DNA from: JAXGXQ01 sp040772685
Lineage (GTDB): Bacteria; Bacillota; Clostridia; Saccharofermentanales; UBA5734
Direction of reading: 5' to 3'
DNA: 64,000 nt
Assembly (NCBI GenBank): GCA_040772685.1
Contig: JAXGXQ010000003.1
Span: 186,001 to 250,000, forward strand
Part shown: piece by piece, positions 1-8,659 of the stretch
Layout: each line of letters opens with the position of its first letter
Numbering within the stretch: the first letter of the stretch is position 1
Notes under the pieces: generated by a model
Seen by the model: the letters and a program-made list of their open reading frames with translations, nothing else
Told to the model about the DNA's origin: nothing
Databases searched by the model: none
Position numbers and translations under genes: made by a program

Positions 1-237
1 TCGGCGCATTACGATATATCGCAGTTTGAAACCGCTGATTTGGGCCGCCTCAATTTTTGTTTCCTCCCACACCTCACGTATACAGGCTGCGGTTGGGTCA
101 TTAAGTTCATTTGGCTCAAGATGCCCGCCCACACCATACCAATAGCCGGGCGCGATTTTTTTGTGGGCTGCCCGTTTCATCATCAGAACATCATTGTCAT
201 TAAGTAAAAAAGCTGTTGCTACATTACGCAGATGCAT
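1..237 (-). CDS. NUDIX hydrolase (partial, C-terminus outside window)
   Basis: The minus strand encodes the first 79 residues of a protein that runs off the left edge. It starts MHLRNVATAFLL and carries a NUDIX box at about residues 38-60: a Gly-Gly-His-Leu-Glu start, a conserved Glu, then REVWEET, which supplies the metal-binding glutamates. NUDIX enzymes cleave nucleoside diphosphates linked to another group. The residues before the box (KKIAPGYWYGVGGHLE) resemble the MutT/8-oxo-dGTPase-like group, but the substrate cannot be told from this fragment. The start ATG is at 235-237. It diverges from the HAD gene, whose promoter lies just to the right. Confidence 0.85.
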   Translation of the reverse strand, partial: MHLRNVATAFLLNDNDVLMMKRAAHKKIAPGYWYGVGGHLEPNELNDPTAACIREVWEETKIEAAQISGFKLRYIVMRR

Positions 238-258
238 TTTTTTGTTACTCCAATCACT

Positions 259-287
259 TTGCGGCTTTATCAGGAAACTGCTATAAT
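259..287 (+). promoter_or_regulatory. Sigma-A-type promoter of the HAD phosphatase gene
   Basis: A -35 box TTGCGG (259-264), a 17-base spacer and a perfect -10 TATAAT (282-287). Transcription would begin near 294, leaving a leader of about 60 bases. This argues against the upstream GTG at 290 as the start of the following gene. Confidence 0.65.
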
Positions 288-355
288 TAGTGGTCATATG
301 CCAACTTTTTCTCCGGCGGTTTATTTGCCGGTACAAGCTGACAAGGAGTTCTAAT

Positions 356-1153
356 TTGAAATCTGTTCCTGAAGCCCCTGCTCTGGTTTTTTTTGATATC
401 GATGGCACGTTGCTGGACACAAAGCGCGAGGTTCCGCCTTCTGCTGCTAAAGCAATCAGCCAGTTACGCGAAAACGGCCATTTAGCCCTGATCAACACCG
501 GCCGCTGCCCGGCCAGCATCCTGCCTCACATTTTGGAAATCGGATTTGACGGGATCGTAGCTTCCTGCGGTACTTACATTGAATACCGCGACGATGTTTT
601 ATTCAACCTGATCATTGAGCAGGATTTGCTGGCTCAGCTTCTGCCGCTGATTGACCAGGCTCCAATCGAGATGCTGCTGGAAGGTCCCGAATTCCTCTAT
701 GTGCGCGATCTCTCCTTATTTCAAAGCCAGCACATGTTCAGCGGTTATTTTTACGGCCATGAGCATATTTTTCGCGACTGGCATGACACTCCGGTTGTGA
801 TCAACAAAATGAGCTTTGCTTTGGAGTCTCCAACTGGTCTTGATTGTTGCCGTCATCTGATCGAGCCGAATTTCGATTTGATTCCGCATTCGCCTCTGCA
901 TGGCGAGCTGGTTCCAAAAGGACATAACAAAGCAACCGGAATTGAACGCCTGCTTCGCCATCTTGATTTGCCGCGCAGCAATACCTATGCATTTGGTGAC
1001 AGCCTTAACGACCTTGACATGCTCAGTTATGCAGCGCATGGTATCGCAATGGCTGACAGCCGCAGCACAGTTCTTTCAATCAGCGACTATGTTACAAGCT
1101 CAGCCGAAGAAGACGGGATCGCTCGCGGTCTCCGCCACTACGGTCTGATTTAG
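356..1153 (+). CDS. HAD-superfamily Cof-type hydrolase
   Basis: A 265-residue cytoplasmic phosphatase of the HAD IIB/Cof family, which dephosphorylates sugar phosphates or similar small phosphoesters. Motif I is DIDGT (residues 14-18, with the nucleophile Asp14 and acid/base Asp16), and the metal-binding motif IV is FGDSLNDLDML near residue 213. A central cap domain lies between them. The reading frame opens at a GTG at 290, but this overlaps the promoter. A TTG at 356 has a good AAGGAG at 343-348, so I chose TTG. Substrate unknown. The gene is transcribed alone. Confidence 0.88.
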   Translation: MKSVPEAPALVFFDIDGTLLDTKREVPPSAAKAISQLRENGHLALINTGRCPASILPHILEIGFDGIVASCGTYIEYRDDVLFNLIIEQDLLAQLLPLIDQAPIEMLLEGPEFLYVRDLSLFQSQHMFSGYFYGHEHIFRDWHDTPVVINKMSFALESPTGLDCCRHLIEPNFDLIPHSPLHGELVPKGHNKATGIERLLRHLDLPRSNTYAFGDSLNDLDMLSYAAHGIAMADSRSTVLSISDYVTSSAEEDGIARGLRHYGLI

Positions 1154-1163
1154 ACGTTCTGCT

Positions 1164-2663
1164 TTAATAGCCCTGGCTGAAGCTTAATGTTTTTTCGGCT
1201 GCCAGTTCAGGGTAATAACGTTTAAAAATCCGGTAATACATTAATTCTTCTTTGCCGCGCAATCTGTTGCCGGCTTCAGAGCGCCGTTCAGATTCCAGTT
1301 CGATATCATCGATTAAAGCCGACGAAACTCCTGCCATCATTTTAGCAGAGCCCGCACCGCGGCTGAATTTCTGTTTGGGACGGTAAATTACCTCCTCAGG
1401 CAACAATGCCGAACTGGCGGTACGCAGAACCCACTTTTCCTCGCCCTCGGGTCCAAAATTCAGTTCCGGATTTATCCGAAGCGCGAATTCGATTAAGTCC
1501 TTGTCCAAAAAGGGAATCAGTACTTCCAGGCCAAAAAGCGAAGACATCCGATTACTGCGCTGAAGGCCCAGCCGGTTCATATTAGTTACCGCGCTCAGCA
1601 TTTCACGCCGCAGCTCCTGGGAGCTTAAACCCAATAAATAACTGTAGCCCGCGAACAGTTCGTCCGCGCCTTCGCCTGACAACACAGTGTTAACATGACC
1701 GGAAGCTAAGCGTGCCAAAAAGTAATTTGGAATTGAACTGCGCACCAATGGCGCGTCGTATGTTTCCAAAACTCTGATTACTTCGTCCACCACATGAGCC
1801 ATATCCTGGGCATTGTAAACGAACTCATGGTGTTTGGTTCCCAGGTATTTCGCACAAAAGCGGGCATACTCGAGGTCATCACTGCCTTCAACTCCTACTG
1901 CAAATGAATCGATACCGGGCAGTTGCTCAACAACCAGGGCTGCCAACAGGCTGCTGTCGAGTCCACCGCTTAAAAAAATACCTGTGGGTCCCGGTACGCG
2001 CAGCCGCTTCGCGGTTGCTGCCCGTAAGAGCTCCAGCACTCCTGCTGTTGCTTCAGCCAGGTCATTGATCGGCTCACCAATTTCAGGCACAGTAGTTGCG
2101 AATTGAATCATTTCGCCGCCGACTTGCTGCCAATAACCTGGCGGAAAGTTTATGTATTCATCGAGTAAGCCGCTGAATGCTTTAAGCTCCGAGGCAAAAT
2201 ATGTACAGTCGGACTGACGGCCTGTATAGAGCGGACGGCCGCCCATACGGTCACGGGCCAGAACCAGGCCGCGCTTCGGATCAGTAATAGCCAGAGCAAA
2301 AATCCCGTCCAGCATAACAAAGCAGTCAGGTCCCCGTTCGGTGTATAACCGCAGAACCAGCTCTGAATCAAGCTCCTCTTTTGGCGAATCAATCTCTGCC
2401 AATTCATCCTGCAGTTCACGGCGGTTGAATATCCTGCCGTCGAACGCGATCCGGGCAGCATTTCCCAAGTCAATCGAAGTTGAAAGACCAAGATCGCATA
2501 GCGGAGTCTTACATTCATTGGATAATGAAGCCAAAATAAATGAACGATCACCCGCTGAGGCCTGGTTAACAATTGCTCCGCCTCTGTAAGCGATCCGCTC
2601 GATCATCAGGTTCAGTTCGTCACGATTGGGGTTCTTGCCATAAATACCTGCCAGTCCACTCAT
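1164..2663 (-). CDS. Asparagine-synthetase-like amide ligase lacking the glutaminase cysteine
   Basis: A 499-residue protein with the two-domain plan of AsnB. The N-terminal domain begins MSGLAGIYG, where active class II amidotransferases begin MCG: the catalytic Cys is Ser. The glutamine-binding motif NGEIYN reads DGRIFN. The C-terminal synthetase domain is well kept: ATP-pyrophosphatase loop SGGLDSS near residue 231, LSGEGADELFAGY, and a PKQKFSRGAG segment. By family knowledge such a protein should adenylate a carboxylate but not hydrolyse glutamine, as in beta-lactam synthetase; ammonia or an amine may be the nucleophile. It is the last gene of a three-gene operon, 15 bases behind the B12 protein. 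The real substrate is unknown; asparagine is not assured. Confidence 0.82.
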   Translation of the reverse strand: MSGLAGIYGKNPNRDELNLMIERIAYRGGAIVNQASAGDRSFILASLSNECKTPLCDLGLSTSIDLGNAARIAFDGRIFNRRELQDELAEIDSPKEELDSELVLRLYTERGPDCFVMLDGIFALAITDPKRGLVLARDRMGGRPLYTGRQSDCTYFASELKAFSGLLDEYINFPPGYWQQVGGEMIQFATTVPEIGEPINDLAEATAGVLELLRAATAKRLRVPGPTGIFLSGGLDSSLLAALVVEQLPGIDSFAVGVEGSDDLEYARFCAKYLGTKHHEFVYNAQDMAHVVDEVIRVLETYDAPLVRSSIPNYFLARLASGHVNTVLSGEGADELFAGYSYLLGLSSQELRREMLSAVTNMNRLGLQRSNRMSSLFGLEVLIPFLDKDLIEFALRINPELNFGPEGEEKWVLRTASSALLPEEVIYRPKQKFSRGAGSAKMMAGVSSALIDDIELESERRSEAGNRLRGKEELMYYRIFKRYYPELAAEKTLSFSQGY

Positions 2664-2678
2664 CTGTTTGCTCTCCCG

Positions 2679-4331
2679 TCAGATAGCCCATACAGCTGTT
2701 TTTCTGTTAGCCATGATTTTTGCGATACGTTCTTTTTCGGTCAGAGGACGTTTTGCTGCTTTATCCCAGGCGACAATCGCGCCGTTGACAGCTCGTGTAT
2801 CGAGTATACCTGCTGCATCACTATGACCGCGCAGATGAGGAGCGTCCAGTAAGCCAATCCGGATCGCCTCAGCCAAAACACGCGGGCTGGCCAGAGGATC
2901 GCGTTCTTCTTCCTCACCCAGGCAGCGAATAGCTTCCAGCAACTGGTTTGCTTCACTTACAAGCACGGTTTTGCGCGCCTGAACCTCGGTGTTATTCAGC
3001 ATGTCCGGCTGGCCGTTCAGTAAATTGCGCATCACTCCGTGGACAATATCGCAGCTTTCAATAACATCGGGCGCCGTGGCAGCATGGTCACCTTCGCAAA
3101 AACCGACAACATGAATAATGTGCGGCTTGATCTGCAAGGCAATAGCAGTAGATGCTGCCAACTGGCCCTTGGCGACATTTTCGCGCGGCGATAAGTGCAG
3201 CAGCCCCGCCCTGGCCTGACGCCAGGAATGGAATGATTCATCATGCAGCGATTCTATCAGCTCAATTTTCGCCAGCATTTTTGCGAGATCCATTGTCGCG
3301 CTGGTCATCGGCGGTGTGTTGAACATATATTGCGCCACATACTCACTTACACCTGCGGCCTTGGCATTATATGCAGCCAGATACGCCATCACCACGGCTA
3401 TTGTGTCGTGCGCGTCGCGCAAACTCCAGTGATGGGATTCATTGACTTCCAGAGGAATACTGCGGCTGCCATACCAGCGCATAGCCTCCTGGTTTTCTCG
3501 AATTGCTGTTTCAGGCAACCGATCGGAGCGGCCGTCAAGGGTACTGTACCAGCAAAGCGGGATGGCGCCCCAGGCATTATTGATTGTTAAGGCTGACAAC
3601 TCGGCCCACTGCACCAGATCACGCGTACCGCTATAAATTCTCATTAAGGGAAAATTGCCCCGCCTGCTTGCTTGTTTCAGAGCTTCCAGATGTTCACGGC
3701 TGCGCACCGGCACCCCGCCGGCACCTTCCAGCATCGGGTCCATTGACGATGGCCGAAAGAAGGACTCCTGTGCATTCTGATCCGGAGCCAGCGATATAAC
3801 ATCCAGCACGCGGGCTGTCGCGATTTCCTCAATTCCTGCTCTGGTCTGCTCAAAATCAGGCAAGCCAAAATGATGACGCAGCAGTGGTATCGAGCCGGCT
3901 GCCGCGATCCGCTCACTTAGCGAATCGCAGTAACGTTGCTCCAGGCATTCGCTCTTGCCGCCCAGCCAGGCGATGGTTTCACCCATATGTTCCAGCCCGT
4001 CAAAGCAGCGTTCAAACAGGCCTGTTTGCTCAGCAATACGGCAGACGGGCGGCGTGCCGCCAAAAGCGAAGCGGCGCTGCCGGTCGGCAGGTTTGAGTTT
4101 ATCAGTGAAATCAGCCAGCAGGCGTTCAGCCACCTCCGGCGACAAACGATAACTTACCCCGACAATATCAGGGTCATGTTCTTGAACAGCTTCGATAAAT
4201 TCGTCTACTGGAACAGCAGCTCCCAGGAATACTGTTTCGTAGCCGAGTTCTTCAGCCTGGCGAAGAATAGAAACAACACCGGCGACGTGGACACAGTTGC
4301 CTAAAGCGCCAGCCAGAATTTTACCTTTCAT
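2679..4331 (-). CDS. Cobalamin-binding-domain protein fused to a large mutase-like domain
   Basis: A 550-residue protein. Residues 1-130 look like a B12-binding Rossmann domain: His15 and Gly18 of the DxHxxG signature, SYRLS at 60-64 and FGGT at 90-93. The Asp of the signature is Cys13, which is unusual. The remaining 400 residues contain conserved-looking blocks such as GAGGVPVR, INNAWGAIPLCW, NESHHWSLRDAHDT and YMFNTPP. The arrangement (short B12 domain plus a roughly 410-residue catalytic part) recalls a fusion of glutamate mutase S and E subunits; that comparison is inference and the catalytic part was not recognised with certainty. Its start overlaps the stop of the upstream opine-dehydrogenase-like gene by 4 bases, so the two are translationally coupled. 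Confidence 0.7.
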   Translation of the reverse strand: MKGKILAGALGNCVHVAGVVSILRQAEELGYETVFLGAAVPVDEFIEAVQEHDPDIVGVSYRLSPEVAERLLADFTDKLKPADRQRRFAFGGTPPVCRIAEQTGLFERCFDGLEHMGETIAWLGGKSECLEQRYCDSLSERIAAAGSIPLLRHHFGLPDFEQTRAGIEEIATARVLDVISLAPDQNAQESFFRPSSMDPMLEGAGGVPVRSREHLEALKQASRRGNFPLMRIYSGTRDLVQWAELSALTINNAWGAIPLCWYSTLDGRSDRLPETAIRENQEAMRWYGSRSIPLEVNESHHWSLRDAHDTIAVVMAYLAAYNAKAAGVSEYVAQYMFNTPPMTSATMDLAKMLAKIELIESLHDESFHSWRQARAGLLHLSPRENVAKGQLAASTAIALQIKPHIIHVVGFCEGDHAATAPDVIESCDIVHGVMRNLLNGQPDMLNNTEVQARKTVLVSEANQLLEAIRCLGEEEERDPLASPRVLAEAIRIGLLDAPHLRGHSDAAGILDTRAVNGAIVAWDKAAKRPLTEKERIAKIMANRKTAVWAI

Positions 4332-5497
4332 TTTGTACCTCCTGTTTGGTCTGCAGCTTCCGCAGTCTGATCCCCTTCCGTAATAAACTTGCGCAGTTCC
4401 TTCAAGCTCATGTCACTAAGTCCCATTTTTTCAACGGTACGGCCGCAGGCCCAGAAATCAGTTTGATGCAGAATCGAACCGAGCAGAATAATTGAATCAG
4501 TTGTTGGTGTCGGCACATTAACCAGCTTTCCCAATGAAGCTATCGGGACAAGGCTCATGGGGATGTCTTCGCTGATATAACGAGTGAATACTGTTTTAGG
4601 AGCTTTAATGCCATCGTAACCACGGTTGTTGCGCATTGCTTCAAATAGTGTGCGTCCAGCTGCGTCATAAGCAATATAAAGCCACTCCCGAGCGGTCATG
4701 GCCCTGAAGCCAAGCGCTTCCGCAACGGTTACGCGTTCGTGGTCAATTTGTTCGAGGATAAGTGCTACTGAAGGCGTTATGCCCTCTGTGTAATATTCAA
4801 AATCGCCGTTTGTGCTTTCAATCCGGCCGGCATTGAGTACTGTAACTGCCGGATGAAAAATCGCACCGATATTGTCCAGGCTTGTCTTCATCACATTGTC
4901 GCCCGGAACGAATTGAGGCAGAGCAATCCGCAGAGCTTTAACGACTGCAGGTGTACGGTGAGCAGGAATGGCAGCAACCGGCACGCTGTTTTTAATTCTG
5001 AAGATTTTTGTTTGCGCCGGGTTGAGGGAGCGGCAGGCATAAAGCAGGGTTTGCGCTTCGCTGACTGTTACATCAGCAGTGCAGCCGTTTTGACGTATTA
5101 CATTAAGCACTTCGAGCGCGCCACCGGTGCGGCCGGGGTTAAGAACAATAATCTGGCCGTCAACCAAATGCGGGGCCAGCATTTCAGCGATATAATGATG
5201 ACCGATAGCAGGCAGGACAACCATCAGAATATTCCGGTCTTTAATGGCTGTTTCGATATCAGTTGTCACAATTTCTAAAGACGCGAAGCCATGCGGATAA
5301 GTGTCGTTATCTGCCAGAATTTCCAGCCCGCTGCCCTCCTTGATGGCTTTGATCCGATCCGCGCCGCGATTATACAGGCTTACATCGAATCCCATCAGCG
5401 AAAGGTGACCTGCCATGGCAGTACCGCCATGACCGGCCCCCAATACTGCAAAACGCGGGTAATCTCTAATTTGGGTAGCAGGTTCAAATGCTGTCAT
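4328..5497 (-). CDS. NAD/NADP octopine/nopaline dehydrogenase family protein
   Basis: A 389-residue oxidoreductase. An N-terminal Rossmann fold shows GAGHGG at residues 20-25, followed by a C-terminal helical domain with the block NIGAIFHPAVTVLN, typical of the opine dehydrogenase family. Known members reductively condense an amino acid with a keto acid (octopine, nopaline, staphylopine). The start ATG has CAGGAG 6 bases upstream. It is the first gene of the operon with the B12 protein (ATGA overlap) and the asparagine-synthetase-like ligase. The C-terminal tail (EGDQTAEAADQTGGTK) is low complexity. The substrate is unknown. Confidence 0.8.
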   Translation of the reverse strand: MTAFEPATQIRDYPRFAVLGAGHGGTAMAGHLSLMGFDVSLYNRGADRIKAIKEGSGLEILADNDTYPHGFASLEIVTTDIETAIKDRNILMVVLPAIGHHYIAEMLAPHLVDGQIIVLNPGRTGGALEVLNVIRQNGCTADVTVSEAQTLLYACRSLNPAQTKIFRIKNSVPVAAIPAHRTPAVVKALRIALPQFVPGDNVMKTSLDNIGAIFHPAVTVLNAGRIESTNGDFEYYTEGITPSVALILEQIDHERVTVAEALGFRAMTAREWLYIAYDAAGRTLFEAMRNNRGYDGIKAPKTVFTRYISEDIPMSLVPIASLGKLVNVPTPTTDSIILLGSILHQTDFWACGRTVEKMGLSDMSLKELRKFITEGDQTAEAADQTGGTK

Positions 5498-5731
5498 GAA
5501 ACGCTCCTGTCTGGTATGGCATAAGGCCAGGCGAGCTTAGTTTGTGATTAATTGAAACGCCTACGAATATTTCGGCTGCTATTTACAACAGTTATTTAGT
5601 GATTTTGTAGTCTTTTCTGACGAAGTGTGATTTTTATATTATAACATATGTCGCCGGACACTCTAAAATCTGGCATAATAACAAAGATCTCCAGTTGTAA
5701 ATATTCCGATAACAATTTGAAGGAGCGGCTT

Positions 5732-6448
5732 TTGAACAATCGATTATTTCGCTTCTGCCGGTTTCTGGTCAGGAAAAACCTGAAACCCTATACTGTCGTT
5801 CAGAACAGCAATTTTGAAGAGCCTGCCGCGAGTACATCGCACCACAGTACCGCAGGCCCGAAAGTCTATATTGTGCACCATCAAAATCTGCGCGGTCCGA
5901 TTACCAGCATGGCTTGGTTTAATCAACCGTTGCGCCCGTGGGTACTCAGTGTTTTTTGTGAACGCCAAAGCTGTTTTGATCAGTTCTATAACTATACTTT
6001 TACGGAGCGCTTCGGATTCAAACGACCGCTGGCCGCGATTATTTCGTTTCCCATTTCTTTCTTCGTGCCGGCTTTGATGCGCTCAACAAATGTGATTCCC
6101 GTTTATCGCCAACCACGCGAAACTATTAAGACTTTCCGCCAAAGCCTCGAGGCTCTGGCAGCCGGGGAGAACCTGCTTATCAGCCCTGATGTCGACTACG
6201 CCAGTACCAGCGATGAAATCGGTGAGGTTTACGACGGTTTTTTAAGCCTGGAAAAGCACTACTATCGCACTGCTAAAGAACACATCAGCTTTATTCCACT
6301 GCATATTGACGTCAAAGAGAGACGCATTTTAATTGGCAGCGAAATTATTTTCCGCGAAGACATTAATTTCAGGGAAGCCAAAAGTGAAGCGGCGCAGCGC
6401 TTACGTGCTGAAATGGACCGCCTCGAACGCGGTTTGACGATTACTTAG
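5732..6448 (+). CDS. Lysophospholipid-acyltransferase-like protein
   Basis: A protein of 238 residues. Features resembling the PlsC family are HHQNLRGPI (motif I position), NVIPVYRQ (motif II) and LLISPDVDYAS (motif III position). The Asp of the family HX4D dyad is not present, so catalysis by the usual mechanism is uncertain. An in-frame ATG lies at 5648, but TTG 5732 has GAAGGAG 6 bases upstream and is preferred. It converges with the branching-enzyme gene and overlaps it by 8 bases at the 3' ends. It could be an inactive or divergent acyltransferase. Confidence 0.6.
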   Translation: MNNRLFRFCRFLVRKNLKPYTVVQNSNFEEPAASTSHHSTAGPKVYIVHHQNLRGPITSMAWFNQPLRPWVLSVFCERQSCFDQFYNYTFTERFGFKRPLAAIISFPISFFVPALMRSTNVIPVYRQPRETIKTFRQSLEALAAGENLLISPDVDYASTSDEIGEVYDGFLSLEKHYYRTAKEHISFIPLHIDVKERRILIGSEIIFREDINFREAKSEAAQRLRAEMDRLERGLTIT

Positions 6449-8489
6449 CGGACTCGCCGATACGCTGTAAAACTAAAGCAGTGCGGCTGGGGCTGTATAT
6501 CCGGATGCCGTCTGCATTATTAATCTGAGGCAGCTTGATGGTTTCATAAACATAGGTGTTATCGATTCTGTCCTGGCCGCCAAACGCCGATTTGTCAGTA
6601 TCAAACACAACCTTGTATTTTCCCTGAACATGCAGTGGCAACGAAAAATCAGCATATGATGCGGTAGGATGGAAATTTAGCAGGAAGACGAAATCTTTTT
6701 TACGGTAGGCAACCAGCTTTCTTTCCTGATCCAGCCAGAGTTGCTGTGCAGTGTCGCCCAGCAGCATTTCTCCGGCTATGAAGGAAAGCATTTCCCGGTC
6801 AAAGGTATTAAGATCTGAATACCGCAGCAATGGATCTTCGACTAAACTCCATTGCCGCCTGCAGTGCCAAAAACTCCAGTTATTGCCGGCCCGGGGGAAA
6901 TCGATCCATTCGGGATGCCCGAATTCATTGCCCATAAAATTAAGATATCCTTCGCAGCCAAGGGAAATTGTTGCCAGCCGGGCCATTTTGTGCAGCGCAA
7001 TCGCTCTTGCTATAACCATGCTGTCACTTTTGCGATCCATATGCCAATACATTTCTTTGTCAGCCAGCCAGAAAATAAAGGTTTTATCCCCTACCAGTGC
7101 CTGGTCGTGTGATTCCACATAGCCAATGCGTTTTTCACAAGGCCGCGAAGTTGTCAGTTCGTGCCAAAGCTCGCTCATATTCCAGTCATGGTCGTTCTTT
7201 TGGACAGTTTTGATCCAGAAATCAGGCATTCCCATAGCCAGGCGGAAATCAAAACCGATTCCCCCGGCCGCTATTGGCAGGCACATGCCGGGCATTCCGC
7301 TCATATCCTCGGCGATAGAAAGCGCATCCGGACGCATTTCCTGGATAAGCTCATTGACCAGCTGTAAATAAGTCAGTGCTTCCACATCTGTATTAAGGCT
7401 AAAGTATTTCGCATAGTTGTCAAAAGCAGTTCCCAACCCATGATCCAGGTAAATCATTGAAGTAACGCCGTCAAAACGGAACCCATCAAAATGGAACTCT
7501 TCTAACCAGTATTTGACACTCGAAAGCAGGAAATGAATAACTTCGTGTTTGCCGTAATTGAACACACGGGAATCCCAGGCGCTATGGTAACCACGCTCGC
7601 CGCTATGAAAAAACTGTTCGTCGGTTCCGTCAAAGGCGCTGATTCCTTCGCTCAGATTCTTGACAGCATGTGACTGGACGATATCCATCAGCACAGTCAG
7701 CCCCATGCTGTGAGCCTTGTTGATCAGGAATTTAAGGTCTTCAGGATTGCCGAACCAGGCAGAGGCAGCGAAATAGTTGGAGACATGATACCCAAACGAT
7801 GCGTAATAGGGATGTTCCATGATCGCCATGATTTGAATAGTATTGTAGCCGGCTAGCTTAATTCGCGGCAGCATCGTTTCAGCAAACTCCAAATAACTGC
7901 CGATACCCTCGGTTTCCTGAGCCATGCCGATATGCGTTTCGTAAATCAGCGGCGCCTTGGTGCGATCAACCAGGAAATCTGCGTCTGTCCACTCAAACTG
8001 TTTCTCAGGCTGCCAGATCACACCGGTGAAATCGTGGGTATTTGGATCCTGAGCAACTTTATGGATATACAATGGGATCCGGTCGCGTCCCGTTCCCTGG
8101 CTGACCACATGAACTTTAACATGCTGGCGATGCTTAAGCGCCTCGCGTCCGGGCAGGAAGATTTCCCAGACACCGTCCTCCAGCCGGCGCAGCGGGTTTG
8201 CGCCGCGATTCCAGAAATTAAAATCCCCGATCAGATACAGGGCTTCAGCCGCCGGCGCCCATTCACGATAATACCAACCGTCTTCAGTTTGATGAAATCC
8301 GAAATAATGGTGCCCGTTGGCAAAATCAGCCAGGCTATCGCAGTTTTTCAGCAGGGCTGCACGTACCTCGCTGTAACGTTGCATGCGCAGCTCGATATCC
8401 GAGCGAAAAGGTTCAACCCAGGGGTCAATCCGGAATATAGCCAGATCATTAGCGGAGTCGCCCGGGGATTGGCAGGTCAGAGTTTCCAT
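6441..8489 (-). CDS. glgB: 1,4-alpha-glucan branching enzyme (GH13)
   Basis: A 682-residue enzyme that cuts alpha-1,4 chains and re-attaches them by alpha-1,6 bonds during glycogen synthesis. A CBM48-like domain (about residues 60-165, YYREWAPAAEALYLIGDFN) precedes a GH13 barrel. Catalytic residues are visible: nucleophile Asp340 in FRFDG, acid Glu394 in AEDMSG, and His461-Asp462 in VESHDQ. The layout is closer to the eukaryotic/Bacteroides-type branching enzymes than to E. coli GlgB. The RBS is AGGAGGAGG. No other glycogen gene lies in the window, so it is an orphan here. A TATAAT-like -10 (8542-8547, minus strand) sits upstream without a clear -35. Confidence 0.9.
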   Translation of the reverse strand: METLTCQSPGDSANDLAIFRIDPWVEPFRSDIELRMQRYSEVRAALLKNCDSLADFANGHHYFGFHQTEDGWYYREWAPAAEALYLIGDFNFWNRGANPLRRLEDGVWEIFLPGREALKHRQHVKVHVVSQGTGRDRIPLYIHKVAQDPNTHDFTGVIWQPEKQFEWTDADFLVDRTKAPLIYETHIGMAQETEGIGSYLEFAETMLPRIKLAGYNTIQIMAIMEHPYYASFGYHVSNYFAASAWFGNPEDLKFLINKAHSMGLTVLMDIVQSHAVKNLSEGISAFDGTDEQFFHSGERGYHSAWDSRVFNYGKHEVIHFLLSSVKYWLEEFHFDGFRFDGVTSMIYLDHGLGTAFDNYAKYFSLNTDVEALTYLQLVNELIQEMRPDALSIAEDMSGMPGMCLPIAAGGIGFDFRLAMGMPDFWIKTVQKNDHDWNMSELWHELTTSRPCEKRIGYVESHDQALVGDKTFIFWLADKEMYWHMDRKSDSMVIARAIALHKMARLATISLGCEGYLNFMGNEFGHPEWIDFPRAGNNWSFWHCRRQWSLVEDPLLRYSDLNTFDREMLSFIAGEMLLGDTAQQLWLDQERKLVAYRKKDFVFLLNFHPTASYADFSLPLHVQGKYKVVFDTDKSAFGGQDRIDNTYVYETIKLPQINNADGIRIYSPSRTALVLQRIGESAK

Positions 8490-8659
8490 AAATATCTTCC
8501 TCCTCCTGTGGACGGCAGGCGCAAACTTGTGCTTCAGTTTAATTATACGTGTTTTCAGTGCATAAACTACGTAAGCTCTGCTATTTCTTTTAATTAGTTG
8601 CTACCTGATTGTGCTATTATTAGGGCAATTACGAGCGTTTCGGTCGCTGGAGGTCAATT

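Noticed and set aside
290..355. GTG start for the HAD hydrolase
   Set aside because: It overlaps the -10 promoter region and adds an unusual 22-residue tail; TTG 356 has a good ribosome site.
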